In this document: one piece after another, positions 5,880 through 6,609 of the stretch
How the letters are laid out: each line of letters starts with the position of its first letter
Numbering within the stretch: position 1 is the first letter of the stretch
Source: Thioalkalivibrio sp.
GTDB lineage: Bacteria; Pseudomonadota; Gammaproteobacteria; Ectothiorhodospirales; Ectothiorhodospiraceae
DNA: 6,609 nucleotides
Assembly (NCBI GenBank): GCA_003553165.1
Contig: PUOZ01000292.1
Coordinates: forward strand, 1 to 6,609
Reading direction: 5' to 3'
Notes under the pieces: model-generated
Seen by the model: only the letters and a program-made list of their open reading frames with translations
What the model was told of the DNA's origin: nothing
The model's database searches: none
Translations under genes and position numbers: made by a program

Positions 5880-6098
5880 TTACCGCGGCAGATCCACGAC
5901 ACGACCCACAAAGCCCCTGACGATACCGATCATCATCATGGTTGCGGGAACGAGCTGGAAGGCGATCATGACGGCGAAAATAGCGAGCAATAGCGAAACA
6001 GCAAAGCCCGCTTCACCGCCGCCCGTCGTGCCCGCGGCAAAAGCCGAGGGCGCGAGGAACAACAGGGTGCCCAACGTGTTGCGTATGGTCGTTTTCAT
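5880..6098 (-). CDS. Small membrane protein, 72 aa, with a signal-like N-terminus
   Basis: Starts at ATG 6098, chosen because a very strong AAGGAGGAGG ends two bases before it; a longer in-frame ATG at 6176 has no such site and adds a charged, unconserved-looking N-terminus. Residues 1-22 look like a signal sequence (MKTTIRNTLGTLLFLAPSAFA, then AG). A glycine-rich stretch GTTGGGEAGF (24-33) follows, then a long hydrophobic segment (about 33-62) containing AVMIAFQLVPATMMMIGIV, and a short basic tail RGFVGRVVDLPR. If the signal is cleaved, one membrane helix remains with the C-terminus probably cytoplasmic. I do not recognise a named family; the QLVPA...G motif recalls other small bacterial inner-membrane proteins of unknown role. 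It lies 91 bp upstream of the Crp/Fnr gene on the same strand, and 76 bp from the divergent TPR gene. Confidence 0.75.
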   Translation of the reverse strand: MKTTIRNTLGTLLFLAPSAFAAGTTGGGEAGFAVSLLLAIFAVMIAFQLVPATMMMIGIVRGFVGRVVDLPR

Positions 6099-6100
6099 GG

Positions 6101-6110
6101 CCTCCTCCTT
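6101..6110 (-). promoter_or_regulatory. Strong Shine-Dalgarno of the small membrane protein
   Basis: On the minus strand this reads AAGGAGGAGG, two bases before the ATG at 6098; its first AAGGAGG is five bases from the ATG. It decides the 72-residue start over the 98-residue alternative and implies high translation. Confidence 0.75.
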
Positions 6111-6151
6111 GCGGTCGCGAGGCTCCAGGTAGGTCCATCGCGATTCATCCC

Positions 6152-6164
6152 GAGGAATTTCCTC
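6152..6164. promoter_or_regulatory. Short inverted repeat in the divergent intergenic region
   Basis: GAGGAA, one central T, then TTCCTC: a perfect 6+6 dyad in the 76-bp gap between the divergent small-membrane-protein and TPR genes. It could be an operator for both promoters. It is short, so it may be chance. Confidence 0.2.
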
Positions 6165-6174
6165 AGGGTTTACC

Positions 6175-6609
6175 ATGAATATGGTCGATCCTGAGACCTC
6201 ATGCGGGCTGTCTAGTGACGACCGTCAATCCATTGCGCGCGCTTATCGCTCACGCCGAGCGCAAACCTGCGCGGCCTTCATTCATGTCGCGATGGGGGAG
6301 GCGCGGGAGGCCCTTGAAGCAATGGACCGCGCGGCGTTGCTGAACCCCCGCTACCCCGTGCAGTACCACTCGGTGCTCGGAGCTGCGCATCTGCTGTTGG
6401 GTCGTTATGACGGCGCTGTGAGGGTACTGACCGAAGGTGTGTTGAAGAGCCATAGCTTCCTGCGCAACCACGTGCTGCTCGCGGTCGCTTACGGCAAGCA
6501 GGGGCGGCTGGATGACGCCGCCTGGGTGGCCGAGGAGATCCGCGCGTTGAGTCTGAAGTTCTCGATCGGTTATTGGAAGGAGTCGGAATCGTTCCACAAA
6601 CCCGCAACC
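6175..6609 (+). CDS. TPR protein resembling the C-terminal tail of adenylate-cyclase/TPR proteins (3' end outside the window)
   Basis: From ATG 6175 (AGGG six bases upstream; a second ATG at 6181) the frame is open for 145 residues to the window edge. Residues about 30 onward contain TPR-like helix pairs: REALEAMDRAALLNPRYPVQYHSVLG, then GRYDGAVRVLTEGVL, then LLAVAYGKQGRLDDAAWVAEEI. The closing FSIGYWKESESFHKPAT resembles the conserved end of class III adenylate/guanylate cyclase-TPR (TolB-like) proteins, where a few tens of residues normally remain. No cyclase or TolB-like domain precedes it, since a divergent gene starts only 76 bp away. It is either a short stand-alone TPR protein or a 5'-truncated remnant of a cyclase gene. 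TPR repeats mediate protein-protein contacts; there is no signal peptide or membrane segment, and no catalytic function can be assigned. Confidence 0.62.
   Translation, partial: MNMVDPETSCGLSSDDRQSIARAYRSRRAQTCAAFIHVAMGEAREALEAMDRAALLNPRYPVQYHSVLGAAHLLLGRYDGAVRVLTEGVLKSHSFLRNHVLLAVAYGKQGRLDDAAWVAEEIRALSLKFSIGYWKESESFHKPAT

Noticed and set aside
5880..6176. 98-residue version of the small membrane protein starting at 6176
   Set aside because: The inner ATG at 6098 has a far better ribosome site and begins a proper signal sequence; the extension is charged and overlaps the divergent gene's start codon.

Overview
This is a GC-rich, densely coding bacterial window. The mix of genes (Cab-type beta-carbonic anhydrase, ScsB/DsbD-like thiol-disulfide protein, alanine dehydrogenase with RidA, and a Crp/Fnr regulator) together with the high GC content suggests a proteobacterium, perhaps a gammaproteobacterium of the Chromatiales/Ectothiorhodospiraceae type. 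That taxonomic guess is inference from protein style only. I see no phage, IS element, CRISPR array, rRNA or tRNA.

Layout. (1) 1-251, plus: the C-terminal end of a beta-carbonic anhydrase, cut by the window edge. (2) 433-2399, minus: a two-gene unit. A secreted ScsB/DsbD-like protein that lacks the usual membrane domain is followed 23 bp downstream by a secreted redoxin-like protein. Both look periplasmic and thiol-based, so they probably act in one redox pathway. (3) 2400-2711: an intergenic stretch with one strong hairpin and no convincing gene. (4) 2712-3418, minus: an unrecognised 167-residue protein, preceded by the C-terminal piece of a GNAT acetyltransferase whose N-terminal half is missing. 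(5) 3488-5073, plus: alanine dehydrogenase (ald) and a RidA-family deaminase, 44 bp apart. The ridA-like gene has no obvious start codon where its family normally starts. (6) 5084-6098, minus: a Crp/Fnr-family regulator with an FNR-like cysteine set, and upstream of it a 72-residue small membrane protein with a very strong ribosome binding site. (7) 6175-6609, plus: a TPR protein resembling the C-terminal tail of adenylate-cyclase/TPR proteins, running off the window edge.

How the genes fit together. Ald interconverts L-alanine and pyruvate using NAD, and RidA hydrolyses reactive enamine/imine intermediates to keto acids plus ammonia, so the pair fits amino-acid nitrogen and pyruvate metabolism. 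The Crp/Fnr gene converges on ridA with a 10-bp gap, and its target is not evident. The most unusual items are the membrane-domain-less DsbD-like protein, the variant cysteine pattern of the Crp/Fnr protein, the missing ridA start and the truncated GNAT. I see no clear wholly new multi-gene system here.
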